DNA of 64,000 nt from contig NZ_JXOK01000022.1 in the NCBI RefSeq assembly GCF_000830505.1, forward strand, positions 52,217-116,216. The letters run 5' to 3'. Shown here one piece after another: positions 42,540 through 52,510 of this stretch (position 1 is its first letter; each line of letters begins with the position of its first letter). Under the pieces are notes generated by a model. It ran no database searches, was not told the origin of the DNA, and was given only the letters and a program-made list of their open reading frames with translations. This DNA comes from Vibrio mytili (lineage in GTDB: Bacteria > Pseudomonadota > Gammaproteobacteria > Enterobacterales > Vibrionaceae). The translations under genes and the position numbers were made by a program.

Positions 42540-43559
42540 ATGCTAGTTGTTCGCCCTATTGCAATGTCTGATTATGAATCACTGCACACTTGTGCGGTTG
42601 AGTCTGGTCATGGATTTACATCACTGCCGGTTAACGAAGAACTGTTAACCAATCGAATCAAACACTCAGAGTACAGTTTTCATAAACCGGACGTAACGGA
42701 AGCTGGTGATGAAGGTTACCTGATGGTCGGCTTTGACTCCGAGACGGGGGAAGTCGCAGGTACCACCGGCATCGAAGCATCGATTGGCTGGGATGTTCCA
42801 TTTTACTCATACCATATCAGTAAAGTTGTCCATTCTTCACCGAAACTCGGTGTTAATAATGTCGTTAAGCTTTTGACCTTTGGCAACAACTTCACTGGCA
42901 GCAGCGAAATCTGTACGTTGTTTTTACGTGAGAAGTTCCGCGGTGGCTTGAATGGTCGCTTGATGTCAAAGTGCCGCTTTTTGATGATGGCGGAACATCC
43001 AGAGCGTTTTTCGCAAACCATCTTTGCAGAGATGCGTGGTGTGTCAGATGAAAATGGTAATTCACCATTCTGGCAATGGCTACAGGAACACTTCTTCTCG
43101 ATTGACTTTACACTAGCAGATTATTTGACGGGGATTGGCAATAAAGGGTTTATCGCTGACTTAATGCCTAAATTGCCAATATATATCAATCTCTTAAGCC
43201 CAGAAGCTCAAGCTGTGATTGGCAAAGTTCACGATAATACTCGCCCAGCTTTAAAGTTGTTAGAGCGTGAGGGATTTACCAATCGCGGCTATGTCGATAT
43301 TTTCGATGCGGGTCCGACGGTGGAATGTGATTTGCGTAATATTGAGTCTGTGCGCGAATCGTTTAGAGCCAAAGTAAAAGTGGCTGAGCATGACTGCATG
43401 CAAGATTACTTGATGTGCAACTCATCCTTTGAGAATTTCCGTGCTGCGGCAGCAAAAGCCTCGTACGACTCAGAAACGCAAACGGTTATTCTGGCACCAG
43501 AACTTGCGGACGCGCTATTGGTTGAGGAAGGGGACTTTGTGCGCCTTCTGGCTCAATAA
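42540..43559 (+). CDS. astA: Arginine N-succinyltransferase
   Basis: AstA succinylates arginine, the first step of the AST catabolic route. The 339-aa protein matches E. coli AstA in VRPIAMSDYESL, FTGSSEICTLFL, MRGVSDENGNSPFWQWL and YVDIFDAGPTVECDL. ATG 42540 has GGAGG nine bases upstream, so the in-frame TTG at 42519 is not needed. Confidence 0.97.
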   Translation: MLVVRPIAMSDYESLHTCAVESGHGFTSLPVNEELLTNRIKHSEYSFHKPDVTEAGDEGYLMVGFDSETGEVAGTTGIEASIGWDVPFYSYHISKVVHSSPKLGVNNVVKLLTFGNNFTGSSEICTLFLREKFRGGLNGRLMSKCRFLMMAEHPERFSQTIFAEMRGVSDENGNSPFWQWLQEHFFSIDFTLADYLTGIGNKGFIADLMPKLPIYINLLSPEAQAVIGKVHDNTRPALKLLEREGFTNRGYVDIFDAGPTVECDLRNIESVRESFRAKVKVAEHDCMQDYLMCNSSFENFRAAAAKASYDSETQTVILAPELADALLVEEGDFVRLLAQ

Positions 43560-43586
43560 CAGATGACAGAATGTAGGAAGAAAACA

Positions 43587-45047
43587 ATGACACATTGGAT
43601 TGCAGGTGAATGGGTAGAAGGACTTGGGGAAGCATTAACGTCTCTGTCTCCTTATGATCAACAAGTGATTTGGCAAGGAAAGGGGGCGACAGCAGAGCAA
43701 GTTAATCAAGCGGTCGCTGCTGCCCGTGCTGCTTTTGTTGACTGGAAAAATCGCCCTTTTACTGAACGTGAAGCGATAGTGTTGGCGTTTGCCGAAAAGG
43801 TAAAAGAAAACAGTGAGCAGATAGCAGAAGTGATCGCTAAAGAAACGGGAAAGCCTATTTGGGAAACTCGTACAGAAGCTGCGGCGATGGCTGGCAAAAT
43901 TGCTATCTCAATTCGTGCCTACCATGAACGCACCGGAGAAGCGACGCGTGAAGCGGCTGGCAACCAAATCGTTTTACGTCATCGACCTCTGGGTGTGATG
44001 GCGGTGTTTGGCCCGTATAACTTCCCGGGGCACTTGCCAAATGGTCATATTGTTCCTGCACTGTTAGCGGGTAATACCGTGGTATTTAAGCCGTCTGAAC
44101 AAACGCCTTGGACGGGTGAGTTGGCCATGAAACTATGGGAAGCGGCTGGCTTACCGAAGGGGGTGATCAACCTAGTGCAAGGGGCCAAAGAGACTGGTAT
44201 CGCGCTTGCTGATGCAAAAGGCATCGACGGCGTATTATTCACAGGTAGTGCCAATACGGGCCATATCCTACATCGTCAGTTTGCGGGTCAACCGGATAAA
44301 ATGCTTGCCCTCGAAATGGGGGGCAATAACCCGATGGTCATTTCAGAAAAGTACGGTGACTTAGACGCGACGGTGTATACCATCATCCAGTCTGCTTTTA
44401 TTAGTGCAGGACAACGATGTACCTGTGCTCGCCGCTTATATGTACCAAAGGGGGAGAAAGGGGATGCGTTGATTGCCAAGTTAGTCACTACAACCCAATC
44501 GATTCGTGTCGATCAGCCCTTTGCTGAGCCTGCCCCGTTTATGGGACCGCAGATTTCTCTTGCAGCAGCGAAATTTATCCTCGACGCGCAAGCCAATCTA
44601 CAATCGTTAGGTGGGGAAAGCTTGGTCGAGGCGAAGGCTGCTCAAGCCGCGTTTGTGACTCCGGGCATCATTGATGTGACGAATATCGCTGAACTTCCCG
44701 ATGAAGAGTACTTTGGTCCATTACTTCAGGTGGTGCGCTACGAAGGACTCGAAAAAGCGGTGGCGTTGGCCAATGATACCCGCTTTGGTTTATCTGCTGG
44801 CCTTGTTTCTACTGATGACCAAGAATGGGAATACTTCGTTGATCATATCCGCGCTGGTATCGTCAACCGTAACCGCCAATTGACGGGCGCCAGCGGTGAC
44901 GCACCATTTGGTGGTCCGGGAGCGTCAGGTAACCTTCGTCCAAGTGCTTACTATGCAGCGGATTATTGTGCCTACCCAATGGCCTCGATGGAAGGCCAAG
45001 AAACGGTATTGCCAGTGGCATTGAGTCCTGGTGTTAGCCTATCGTGA
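43587..45047 (+). CDS. astD: Succinylglutamate-semialdehyde dehydrogenase
   Basis: AstD oxidises N-succinylglutamate semialdehyde with NAD+. The 486-aa aldehyde dehydrogenase has [13 protein letters not shown], the general-base glutamate in ALEMGGNNP and the catalytic cysteine in [13 protein letters not shown] 43587 has AGGAAGA upstream; the ATG at 43563 would add eight residues. It follows astA by about 27 bases. Confidence 0.96.
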   Translation: MTHWIAGEWVEGLGEALTSLSPYDQQVIWQGKGATAEQVNQAVAAARAAFVDWKNRPFTEREAIVLAFAEKVKENSEQIAEVIAKETGKPIWETRTEAAAMAGKIAISIRAYHERTGEATREAAGNQIVLRHRPLGVMAVFGPYNFPGHLPNGHIVPALLAGNTVVFKPSEQTPWTGELAMKLWEAAGLPKGVINLVQGAKETGIALADAKGIDGVLFTGSANTGHILHRQFAGQPDKMLALEMGGNNPMVISEKYGDLDATVYTIIQSAFISAGQRCTCARRLYVPKGEKGDALIAKLVTTTQSIRVDQPFAEPAPFMGPQISLAAAKFILDAQANLQSLGGESLVEAKAAQAAFVTPGIIDVTNIAELPDEEYFGPLLQVVRYEGLEKAVALANDTRFGLSAGLVSTDDQEWEYFVDHIRAGIVNRNRQLTGASGDAPFGGPGASGNLRPSAYYAADYCAYPMASMEGQETVLPVALSPGVSLS

Positions 45048-45055
45048 CAAGACAG

Positions 45056-45105
45056 GACTGCTCGACCATTATTCTGGACGGCCCTAGGGCTGTGGACGAG
45101 CAGTC
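45056..45105. repeat. Nested inverted repeat between astD and the DUF1338 gene
   Basis: A perfect outer arm pair, GACTGCTCG (45056-45064) and CGAGCAGTC (45097-45105), encloses an inner GC palindrome GCCCTAGGGC at about 45081-45090. It would fold as a long two-part stem. No T-run follows. Confidence 0.6.
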
Positions 45106-45147
45106 ATCTTATCGTTGAACCCATGCATTTCGTAACAAGGAGCGGTT

Positions 45148-45939
45148 ATGACGCCCGATGTATTATTCAAATCATTATGGCAAGACTATATTCAGCGCCT
45201 TTGTCCTTCAGCAGCTAAAGTCCATCAGCTGCTTCAGGAAGATGAGCCATTAATTAATGATCATATTGCACTGCGTACTTTCAATGTTGCCCCTCTTGGT
45301 ATTGAAACGCTCGCAAAGCCGTTTTTAGCGGTAGGGTATAAAGCGTGTGGTGACTACGTATTTGAAAGCAAAAAACTGATCGCTAAGCACTATGAGCATC
45401 CGGATCCGAAGCAGCCAAAAGTTTTTATCAGTGAACTCAAAGTCGAAGAGTGTTCTGCAGCACTGCAAACCATCGTGGCGAAGATAGTGGCACAAGTGAA
45501 TCAGAGTCAGCTTGCGGGGCACGAGTTTTTATATGCTGGACGTTTGTGGGAGCTCAGTTTTGCTGATTTTCAGACTTTAGCCAAGGAGAGCGAATACGCC
45601 TCTTGGTTGGCTGCTCACGGTTATGGCGCCAATCATTTCACGGTGAGTGTCAACCAGTTAAGTCAGTTTGATGAGGTGAAACAAGTGAATGATCATCTTC
45701 GTCAGGCGGGTTTTGTGATTAACGAGTCTGGCGGAGAGGTGAAAGGGTCACCTGAGGTTCTGCTTGAGCAATCGTCAACGATGGCGGACAGAGTCACCGT
45801 GATGTTCACAGAAGGAACAGAGAACATCCCTGGCGGATTTTATGAGTTTGCTAAGCGGTATCCAATGGAAAACGGTGACCTCTACCCCGGATTTGTGGCG
45901 GCATCAGCGGATAAAATCTTTGAAAGTACGAACCGTTAA
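45148..45939 (+). CDS. DUF1338 domain protein (HglS/YdcJ-like)
   Basis: A 263-aa member of the DUF1338 family, whose studied members are metal-dependent 2-oxoadipate dioxygenase/decarboxylases (2-hydroxyglutarate synthases). Candidate metal residues are in NDHIALRTF, KHYEHPDP, and the C-terminal GFYEFAKRYP acid. It is shorter than HglS, so the substrate could differ. Its place right after astCAD suggests a role in amino-acid catabolism. AAGGAG precedes the ATG. Confidence 0.82.
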   Translation: MTPDVLFKSLWQDYIQRLCPSAAKVHQLLQEDEPLINDHIALRTFNVAPLGIETLAKPFLAVGYKACGDYVFESKKLIAKHYEHPDPKQPKVFISELKVEECSAALQTIVAKIVAQVNQSQLAGHEFLYAGRLWELSFADFQTLAKESEYASWLAAHGYGANHFTVSVNQLSQFDEVKQVNDHLRQAGFVINESGGEVKGSPEVLLEQSSTMADRVTVMFTEGTENIPGGFYEFAKRYPMENGDLYPGFVAASADKIFESTNR

Positions 45940-46005
45940 TTTTACCGTCTGCATTTCCTATACCACATCTGGGTAGTCACTCTGTATCTGTGTCGTAAAT
46001 ACAAC

Positions 46006-46038
46006 AAAAGCCACCAATGTTGCCATTGGTGGCTTTTT
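46006..46038. terminator. Bidirectional terminator between the DUF1338 gene and crp
   Basis: AAAGCCACCAATG pairs with CATTGGTGGCTTT around a short loop. A-rich and T-rich flanks on the two sides allow it to stop both convergent genes. Confidence 0.9.
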
Positions 46039-46067
46039 CAATTGATTGCCGGTCGGTTAATGCAGGA

Positions 46068-46700
46068 TTAACGAGTACCGTAAACCACGATGGTTTTGCC
46101 GTGAGCAGAAATCAGGTTCTGCTCTTCTAGCATCTTCAAGATACGACCTACTGTCTCACGAGAACAGCCAACGATCTGACCGATTTCTTGACGAGTGATC
46201 TTGATTTGCATGCCGTCAGGGTGAGTCATTGCATCTGGTTGTTTCGCAAGGTTCAGAAGCGTCTGAGCGATACGACCAGTTACGTCTAGGAACGCTAGGT
46301 CACCCACTTTTTGGCTAGTAACTTGAAGGCGGCGAGCCATCTGCGCAGAAAGGCGCATTAGGATGTCCGGGTTAACTTGGATCAGCTGACGGAATTTCTT
46401 GAAAGAAATTTCAGCAACTTCACAAGGAGATTTAGCGCGAACCCAAGCTGTACGCTCTTGGTCTTCCTCGAATAGACCAAGTTCACCAATAAAGTCTCCT
46501 TGGTTGAGGTAAGAAAGGATCATCTCCTTACCTTCTTCGTCTTTGATAAGAACCGCGACAGAGCCTTTGACGATGTAGTACAACGTTTCCGCTTTTTCAC
46601 CTGCGTGAATCAGCGTGCTCTTTGATGGGTACTTATGAATATGACAATGTGAAAGAAACCACTCTAATGTTGGGTCGGTTTGAGGTTTACCTAGAACCAT
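46068..46700 (-). CDS. crp: cAMP receptor protein CRP
   Basis: The global cAMP-dependent activator. The 210-aa protein is almost identical to E. coli CRP, with the cAMP pocket [19 protein letters not shown] and the DNA-recognition helix [20 protein letters not shown]. It is flanked by prkB as in Vibrio chromosomes. A CRP-like palindrome lies in its upstream region. Confidence 0.99.
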   Translation of the reverse strand: MVLGKPQTDPTLEWFLSHCHIHKYPSKSTLIHAGEKAETLYYIVKGSVAVLIKDEEGKEMILSYLNQGDFIGELGLFEEDQERTAWVRAKSPCEVAEISFKKFRQLIQVNPDILMRLSAQMARRLQVTSQKVGDLAFLDVTGRIAQTLLNLAKQPDAMTHPDGMQIKITRQEIGQIVGCSRETVGRILKMLEEQNLISAHGKTIVVYGTR

Positions 46701-46886
46701 AATATCTCACTTCCTCTGCAGGGTACGCTTGCGCTATCCATATTTTAGTTTCACTTAGATTCACTAGAATAAGAACACTTATTGTATGGTGCAAGCTCTC
46801 TTGTGTCTCGGTAAGAAATAGTATCCTTTTTCTAAAACGATTTCTTGATTTTAATCGTGCCATGATTGAGAATTTGTACGCAAAAT

Positions 46887-46902
46887 TGTGCACATGATCA
46901 CG
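46887..46902. promoter_or_regulatory. Weak CRP-like site upstream of crp
   Basis: TGTGCACATGATCACG matches TGTGA-N6-TCACA at eight of ten positions. It lies about 190 bases upstream of the crp start, so autoregulation is possible but not demonstrated. Confidence 0.4.
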
Positions 46903-46935
46903 GTATGAAAAGTAAACACCTAAGCAGCAAGGTTT

Positions 46936-47805
46936 TTAGCCAATTTTTCCCGTTTCGATAAGCTGTTGTAGGATTGGTCGCACAATCAACTCCATGGCAA
47001 AACTCATTTTCCCCCCTGGCACCACAATGGTGTTATGACGCGACATAAACGAACCATCGATCATCGCCAATAGATAAGGAAAGTCGACTTTCTTGATACC
47101 GCGCAGTCGAATGACGACAAAACTTTCATCCAGACTTGGAATGCCTTTCGCATTCAGCGGGTTTGACGTATCCACGGTTGGCACGCGCTGAAAGTTAATG
47201 TGCGTGCGGGAAAACTGTGGCGTGATGTAGTTCAGGTAGTCGTCCATGGAGCGAACAATCGAATCCATGACGGCTTCACGAGAGTGTCCCCGGTCTCGCG
47301 TATCACGAACGAATTTTTGAATCCATTCTAAGTTAACGATCGGTACCATCCCAATCAGAAAATCCACATGCTGCGAGACATTGACATCCCCATCAACGAC
47401 GCCGCCATGTAACCCTTCATAAAAGAGTACATCGCTGTTTTCTGGGAGATCTTGCCAGGGAGTAAACGTACCCGGCATCTGATTATACGGCACTGCCTCG
47501 TCAAAAGTGTGCAGATAGCGACGTATGCTGCCTGTGCCATCTTCTCCATACTGACGAAAAAAATCTTGTAAGCCGGGAAAGTCGTTCGCTTGTGGACCAA
47601 AGTAGCTAATGTGTCGACCTTGTTCGCGAGCCTTACGAATCTCAATGTCCATCTCAGGGCGAGTAAACCGATGGAAACTGTCACCTTCTACCCAAGCGGG
47701 TTTAACGTTCATCATATTGAACATCTTACGGAAGGCTTCAGATGTAGTGGTCGTGCCGGCACCGGAAGAACCGGTGACCGCAATGATTGGGTGTTTCGCT
47801 GACAT
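46936..47805 (-). CDS. prkB: Phosphoribulokinase-family protein PrkB
   Basis: A 289-aa P-loop kinase of the phosphoribulokinase family with GSSGAGTTTTSEAFRKMF at the N-terminus, FYEGLHGG and DFLIGMVPIVNLEWIQK. Vibrio has no Calvin cycle, and the true substrate of PrkB is unknown. It lies between crp and yheU as in E. coli, where yhfA also intervenes. Confidence 0.92.
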   Translation of the reverse strand: MSAKHPIIAVTGSSGAGTTTTSEAFRKMFNMMNVKPAWVEGDSFHRFTRPEMDIEIRKAREQGRHISYFGPQANDFPGLQDFFRQYGEDGTGSIRRYLHTFDEAVPYNQMPGTFTPWQDLPENSDVLFYEGLHGGVVDGDVNVSQHVDFLIGMVPIVNLEWIQKFVRDTRDRGHSREAVMDSIVRSMDDYLNYITPQFSRTHINFQRVPTVDTSNPLNAKGIPSLDESFVVIRLRGIKKVDFPYLLAMIDGSFMSRHNTIVVPGGKMSFAMELIVRPILQQLIETGKIG

Positions 47806-47909
47806 GACAAACCTTGTCGAAATTTACGTACCTGTCTGTTCAACAATGGGCTGCTGAACGGTTGATGACCCACTATAGCACGTCATAAACGCATGTCATT
47901 GAGTAGGTG

Positions 47910-48122
47910 TTAGAACTTTGCGCTTAGTTGAATATCTACGGTTTCGTGTAGCTCAGAGAAGACAATGACGGCTTCCCCTTTCTCCAACTGAGTTTTTACC
48001 TGATCGACTTTGTCTTGCAAAGATACTTCGGTTGACCCGTAATCGGTACCTTCACGCAAAACAAATTCACGAATTAAGTTTTCCAGAGTTTCTGGTGAGA
48101 TGTCTTGCCAGGGAATAATCAT
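47910..48122 (-). CDS. yheU: YheU family protein (UPF0270)
   Basis: A 70-aa acidic protein beginning [20 protein letters not shown], with [13 protein letters not shown] following; this is the YheU/UPF0270 pattern. The function is unknown. It sits between yheT and prkB, as in E. coli. Confidence 0.92.
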   Translation of the reverse strand: MIIPWQDISPETLENLIREFVLREGTDYGSTEVSLQDKVDQVKTQLEKGEAVIVFSELHETVDIQLSAKF

Positions 48123-48219
48123 AAATACCTCTAAATTTTATGATGAGCCGTTGGTAGCCGAGTTGTTTAGCTACACCAATGGCTTGAATGGGGGAGGGCT
48201 GGTTGAATGTGGATCACAT

Positions 48220-49226
48220 TTACTGTGTATGGCGAGGCGATACCTTAGACAGGTATTCGGCGGCAATACATTCGTAATATGCAGGCAGCGCTTCTTCCAA
48301 CCAAAATGTGGGTTTTAAAGTACTCCCAGAGAGAAAACCGACATGACCACCATGTTCGTAAAGTCGATAGTCGATGTTATCGGGTAGCACGAATTTAGGA
48401 ATAACGTCATCGGTCATAAAGGGATCGTCTTTCGCATGAATGATAAGGGTCGGTAAAGTAATTTGCTTTAACTTGGATAGCCCAGAGCATTGTTCATAGT
48501 AGTCTTGTGCGTCTTTAAAACCATGCAGTGGTGCCGTGATCAAATCGTCGAATTCATATAACCGGGTCACGCGTTTGATCGAGTTATACGACAAGGCCAG
48601 TTCACCATGCAATAAATCATGTTTTTGCAATGCATTACGTTTGAGCGAAGATAGTAAGTAACGTCTATAGACTTTTGAGAACCCCTGTTCGATTCGGCTA
48701 GCACAAGCGGCTAAATCAAGCGGTGCAGACACAATCGTTGCGGCTGTGAGTATGGGATCCTCGCGGTATTGAGCTAAGTAGTTGGCTAGCATGTTACCGC
48801 CAAGGGAAATCCCTACCGCGACTTTGGGGTTATCCGGGAAGCGTTCGTTAAGGTGCTCTAAAAAGTACCGTGCATCGGTAACTTCACCAGAGTGATAAGC
48901 ACGGGCTGTTTTGTTGGGTTTGCCACTACAGCCACGAAAATGCATCATCACGGACAACCATCCTGATTGGGAAAAGGCGTTCATTAGCCATTAGCATAAG
49001 GGCTATAGAAACAGCCTTCTAGTCCGTGAAAAAGAATAAAAATGGGTTTTTGCTTTGCTGAGTCTTGGCTGGCGTCCTCGCTCCAGGCCAGATCAAGAAA
49101 GTCGCCATCAAGGGTGTCCAAAGTTTGCCAGGCAGGCGAAAACAACGCCTTTTTCCTAATGAAGCGAGGCAATAACGTCTGAAGGTGCGGGTTTTTAATC
49201 CCAGCGGCTGCGATAAATTGTGTCAT
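48220..49226 (-). pseudogene. yheT: YheT family alpha/beta hydrolase, frameshifted near 48986
   Basis: A predicted alpha/beta-fold esterase of the YheT family. The N-terminal 80 codons from ATG 49226 (IKNPHLQTLLPRFIRKKALF, ILFHGLEGCFYSPYANG) stop at TAA 48984-48986. The rest (MNAFSQSGWLSVMMHFRG onward, nucleophile serine in VGISLGGNM, HAKDDPFM and the final HGGHVGF) is in another frame. One added base in GGC[x]TAATG restores 335 aa, close to the 340 of E. coli. Probably a sequencing deletion. Confidence 0.92.
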
Positions 49227-49304
49227 ACCTAACTGCTCTTAATTATCCTCCAGCATCCATGGGAGGGCTTATTGATATAACTATATTATAGGTATTCTAC
49301 AGGT

Positions 49305-49793
49305 TTATGGGTGTCTCTGTGGGTGAATGTTTGGTACCGGAATAGCAAAAGCGTGCTGCAAATGCTCACCTCCCAACTGTCGGCAGTAACGCAGTGTGAG
49401 TGGGTCACCATCGTTTTTTATTAAACTGAGTGAGTTGATGCATTCCACTAAGTCCGCTTGTTGCTGTTTTTCGAGTTGCAGTTCAAATTGCAATGATTCC
49501 CGATACAAGGTGTCGTTGACTTGCGACTTGAGATGGCGTCGTAAGTCGCGAAATGAGTGGAGTAATGCTTCGCTGCGGCCAAGGCAGCTTTGCACCAGGT
49601 GCCAGTCTTTTTCCTGAAATATAAGCTGCTGCTCGTCCAGCCATCTGAGCAGCAGCAGCAGATTCACGTTGCCGTGATAGTTGTTTTGTAAAGATAAGCA
49701 CGCTTCTTTGACTTCTCGCACACCATAAAATTGCAGACTAAACTGCCATAAATGTTCCAGAGTCAAGGTGTATTCTGCGTGTTTATTTGTCAT
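49305..49793 (-). CDS. TIGR02444 family protein
   Basis: A 162-aa, mostly helical protein with LEHLWQFSLQFYGVREVKEA at the N-terminus and NLLLLLRWLDEQQL, matching the small gammaproteobacterial TIGR02444 family. The function is unknown. Its start overlaps the end of yheS by four bases, implying translational coupling with that ABC-F protein. Confidence 0.85.
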   Translation of the reverse strand: MTNKHAEYTLTLEHLWQFSLQFYGVREVKEACLSLQNNYHGNVNLLLLLRWLDEQQLIFQEKDWHLVQSCLGRSEALLHSFRDLRRHLKSQVNDTLYRESLQFELQLEKQQQADLVECINSLSLIKNDGDPLTLRYCRQLGGEHLQHAFAIPVPNIHPQRHP

Positions 49794-51709
49794 TGATTAA
49801 ACTCAACCTCCATCTGCTCCAGCTGTTCCTGTGCAGACATCCATTCCATTTCGACTTCTTCAAGCTCCGACTTACTGGATGCTTGACGTGCCAGCGCATC
49901 ATTTAGTTTAGACTTATTTTCGGCGTCATACAGCGTGTTATCTGCTAATAGCGCTTCTACTTCTGCCAGTGCAGCACCTAACTTATCCATTTTGTTTTCT
50001 AACTGTGTCAGGGTTTTGCGAATTGGCGCGGTCTGTTTACGAAACTCTGCTTCGCGGCGTTTTTGTTCTTTTTTGGCCGCTGCACTGTTGGTGCTGTCTT
50101 TAGCAGGTTGTGACGCCTGCGCTTCTTTGCGTTCTGCCCTTTGTTGTTCTGTTAGCCACTTGTAATAGTCGTTCAGGTCTCCATCGAACGGAGCCACTTG
50201 GCGATCATGCACTAGGTATAAATCATCGGTTGTCGCTCGCAACAGATAGCGGTCGTGCGAGACGATTACCATGGCGCCTTCAAAGGTTTGCAGGGCCATC
50301 GTCAGCGCTTGACGCATGTCTAAATCCAAGTGGTTGGTCGGCTCATCGAGCAACAGTAGATTCGGTTTTTGCCAAACAACCAGTGCTAAAACAAGGCGTG
50401 CTTTTTCACCGCCGGAGAAAGGGGCAACCTTCTCCAGTGCCTTATCGCCTTGAAAACCGAAGCTGCCTAAGTAATCGCGCAGTTGCTGTTCGGTTTGATC
50501 CGGTGCGATCTGCATCATATGTTGCAGCGGGGTTTCTTCTGGATGTAGGGTCTCTAATTGATGCTGGGCGAAGTAGCCGATTTTGACCCCTTGCGAGTAG
50601 GTCAGGTTACCACCTTGGGCGCTGAGTTCACCAGAGAGCAATTTGATCAAGGTTGATTTACCCGCACCGTTACGACCCAGTAGGCCGATACGACTGCCTG
50701 GTACCAGATTAAGGCGTATTTTTTCCAGAATTAAATGGTCACCGTAACCTGCCGAAACCTCATCCATCATTATGATAGGGTTCGGTAATGCGGCAGGCTC
50801 ACGGAACTGAAAACTAAATGGATTATCAAACTGTGCAGGCAATACTTTTTCCATCCGTTCCAGTGCTTTAATCCGGCTCTGAGCCTGACGCGCTTTGGAG
50901 GCTTTGTAACGGAAACGATCAATATAACTTTGCATGTGCGACATTTGCTTTTGCTGCTTTTCGAACATGGCTTGCTGTAGCACCATTTTCTGCGCACGTT
51001 GGTTTTCGAATGACGAGTAGTTGCCCGTGTACTCATTCAATTGTTGGTTCTCGATATGAATGATGCGACCGACGATTGGATCCAAAAAATCTCGGTCATG
51101 GGAGATTAAGATCAACGTGCCAGGGTAGTTTTGCAGCCAGCGTTCTAGCCACATGACTGCATCTAAGTCTAAGTGGTTGGTTGGCTCATCGAGCAATAGC
51201 AAATCAGAGCGACAAAGTAGTGCCTGTGCTAGGTTAAGGCGCATACGCCAACCACCAGAAAACTGAGTAAGACTCCAGCTCATCTGCTCTTGGCTAAAGC
51301 CTAATCCATCTAATAATTCCGCAGCGCGGGCACGAATGCTGTAGCCACCGATAGTTTCGATTTTGCCATGCAATTCTGCGACCAACGTACCTTGGTCTTT
51401 TTCTTCTGCATCGGCGAGTTGTTTTTCAAGATCGCGATACTCACGATCCCCATCAATGACATATTCTAGTGCACTGCGGTCTAGGGCCGGAGTTTCCTGT
51501 GCGACCCAAGCAAGTTCCCACTGTTGGGGTTGGCTGAATGAACCTGCATCAATCGATAGTTCATCTTTTAGTAAAGCAAATAGAGTCGATTTGCCGCAGC
51601 CATTTTTGCCAACCAAACCCACTTTATCTCCAGGGTGGATGGTGGCTGAGGCGTGATCTAGTAGAGGTTTACCGCCACGCAGTAGCTGAATGTCAGAGAA
51701 GGTAATCAT
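49790..51709 (-). CDS. yheS: ABC-F family ATPase YheS
   Basis: A ribosome-associated ABC-F ATPase; E. coli YheS helps with stalls at some nascent chains. The 639-aa protein has two ATPase domains with Walker A GLVGKNGCGKST and GLLGRNGAGKST, signatures FSGGWRMR and FSGGEKAR, Walker B LLLDEPTNHLDLD twice, an interdomain linker, and a C-terminal coiled coil rich in K/E. ATG 51709 matches the E. coli start; an in-frame GTG at 51724 is also possible. There are no transmembrane segments. Confidence 0.95.
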   Translation of the reverse strand: MITFSDIQLLRGGKPLLDHASATIHPGDKVGLVGKNGCGKSTLFALLKDELSIDAGSFSQPQQWELAWVAQETPALDRSALEYVIDGDREYRDLEKQLADAEEKDQGTLVAELHGKIETIGGYSIRARAAELLDGLGFSQEQMSWSLTQFSGGWRMRLNLAQALLCRSDLLLLDEPTNHLDLDAVMWLERWLQNYPGTLILISHDRDFLDPIVGRIIHIENQQLNEYTGNYSSFENQRAQKMVLQQAMFEKQQKQMSHMQSYIDRFRYKASKARQAQSRIKALERMEKVLPAQFDNPFSFQFREPAALPNPIIMMDEVSAGYGDHLILEKIRLNLVPGSRIGLLGRNGAGKSTLIKLLSGELSAQGGNLTYSQGVKIGYFAQHQLETLHPEETPLQHMMQIAPDQTEQQLRDYLGSFGFQGDKALEKVAPFSGGEKARLVLALVVWQKPNLLLLDEPTNHLDLDMRQALTMALQTFEGAMVIVSHDRYLLRATTDDLYLVHDRQVAPFDGDLNDYYKWLTEQQRAERKEAQASQPAKDSTNSAAAKKEQKRREAEFRKQTAPIRKTLTQLENKMDKLGAALAEVEALLADNTLYDAENKSKLNDALARQASSKSELEEVEMEWMSAQEQLEQMEVEFNQ

Positions 51710-51916
51710 AAGGTTTTCGTTCACTTTGCGCAGTGCGCGTTGCTTGCTCGTCTACCAAAATGGTGTCTGGCGTACGATTTTTATGCTTTGGATATCTTGC
51801 GGTGAATAGTAGGGGTATTGGCGGTAAAAGTCGATGGATTCGCTTTAATTGCATTATGCGGCACAAAAACGTATAACAATTTGATAACGGATAAAAACAA
51901 CCACAAGGATGATCAC

Positions 51917-52510
51917 TTGGCTGCAGCATCGCCTAATCTCCCAAGAGTTCTGGTCATTTATGCCCATCCAGAGCCACATAACTCCATTGCAAATCAAGTG
52001 ATGATTAAGAAAATCCAATCACTTGAACATGTAATGGTGCACGATTTATATGGGGCTTATCCGGACTTCTTTATTGATATCAAACATGAGCATGCTCTGC
52101 TGTTAGAGCATGATGTGATTGTGTTTCATCATCCTCTTTATATGTATTCCTGTCCCGCGCTGTTAAAAGAATGGTTAGACCGTGTTCTGGGTAAAGGGTT
52201 TGCCTTTGGTGAGGGGTGTGCGCTCAAAGGTAAATATTGGCGCAGTGTGATTACCACAGGTGGCAAAGAGGAGGCATTTAGTACCAAGGGGTATAACAAA
52301 TACCCGTTAGAACAGATTTTACAACCCTTTGAATTGTCAGCAGCATTATGTCAAATGAATTGGATAGAGCCCTTAGTCTTGTACTGGTCGCGGAATGTCT
52401 CCGATGCTGAACGTTATGAGCATGCCGAGTGTTATCGTCAATGGTTAACCAATCCGCTTCAAGGTTGGCCGTTAAACGAATTGGGAGGTGAACATGGCGA
52501 TGACCAGTGA
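51917..52510 (+). CDS. kefG: KefG-like ancillary NAD(P)H oxidoreductase
   Basis: A 197-aa flavodoxin-fold protein of the KefF/KefG family, which activates the glutathione-gated KefB/KefC K+ efflux systems. VLVIYAHPEPHNSIAN, VFHHPLYMYSCPALLKEWLD and TTGGKEEAF are typical. The likely start is TTG 51917 with AAGGA seven bases upstream; an ATG 33 codons earlier adds an unconserved leader. kefB begins 17 bases before its stop. Confidence 0.9.
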   Translation: MAAASPNLPRVLVIYAHPEPHNSIANQVMIKKIQSLEHVMVHDLYGAYPDFFIDIKHEHALLLEHDVIVFHHPLYMYSCPALLKEWLDRVLGKGFAFGEGCALKGKYWRSVITTGGKEEAFSTKGYNKYPLEQILQPFELSAALCQMNWIEPLVLYWSRNVSDAERYEHAECYRQWLTNPLQGWPLNELGGEHGDDQ

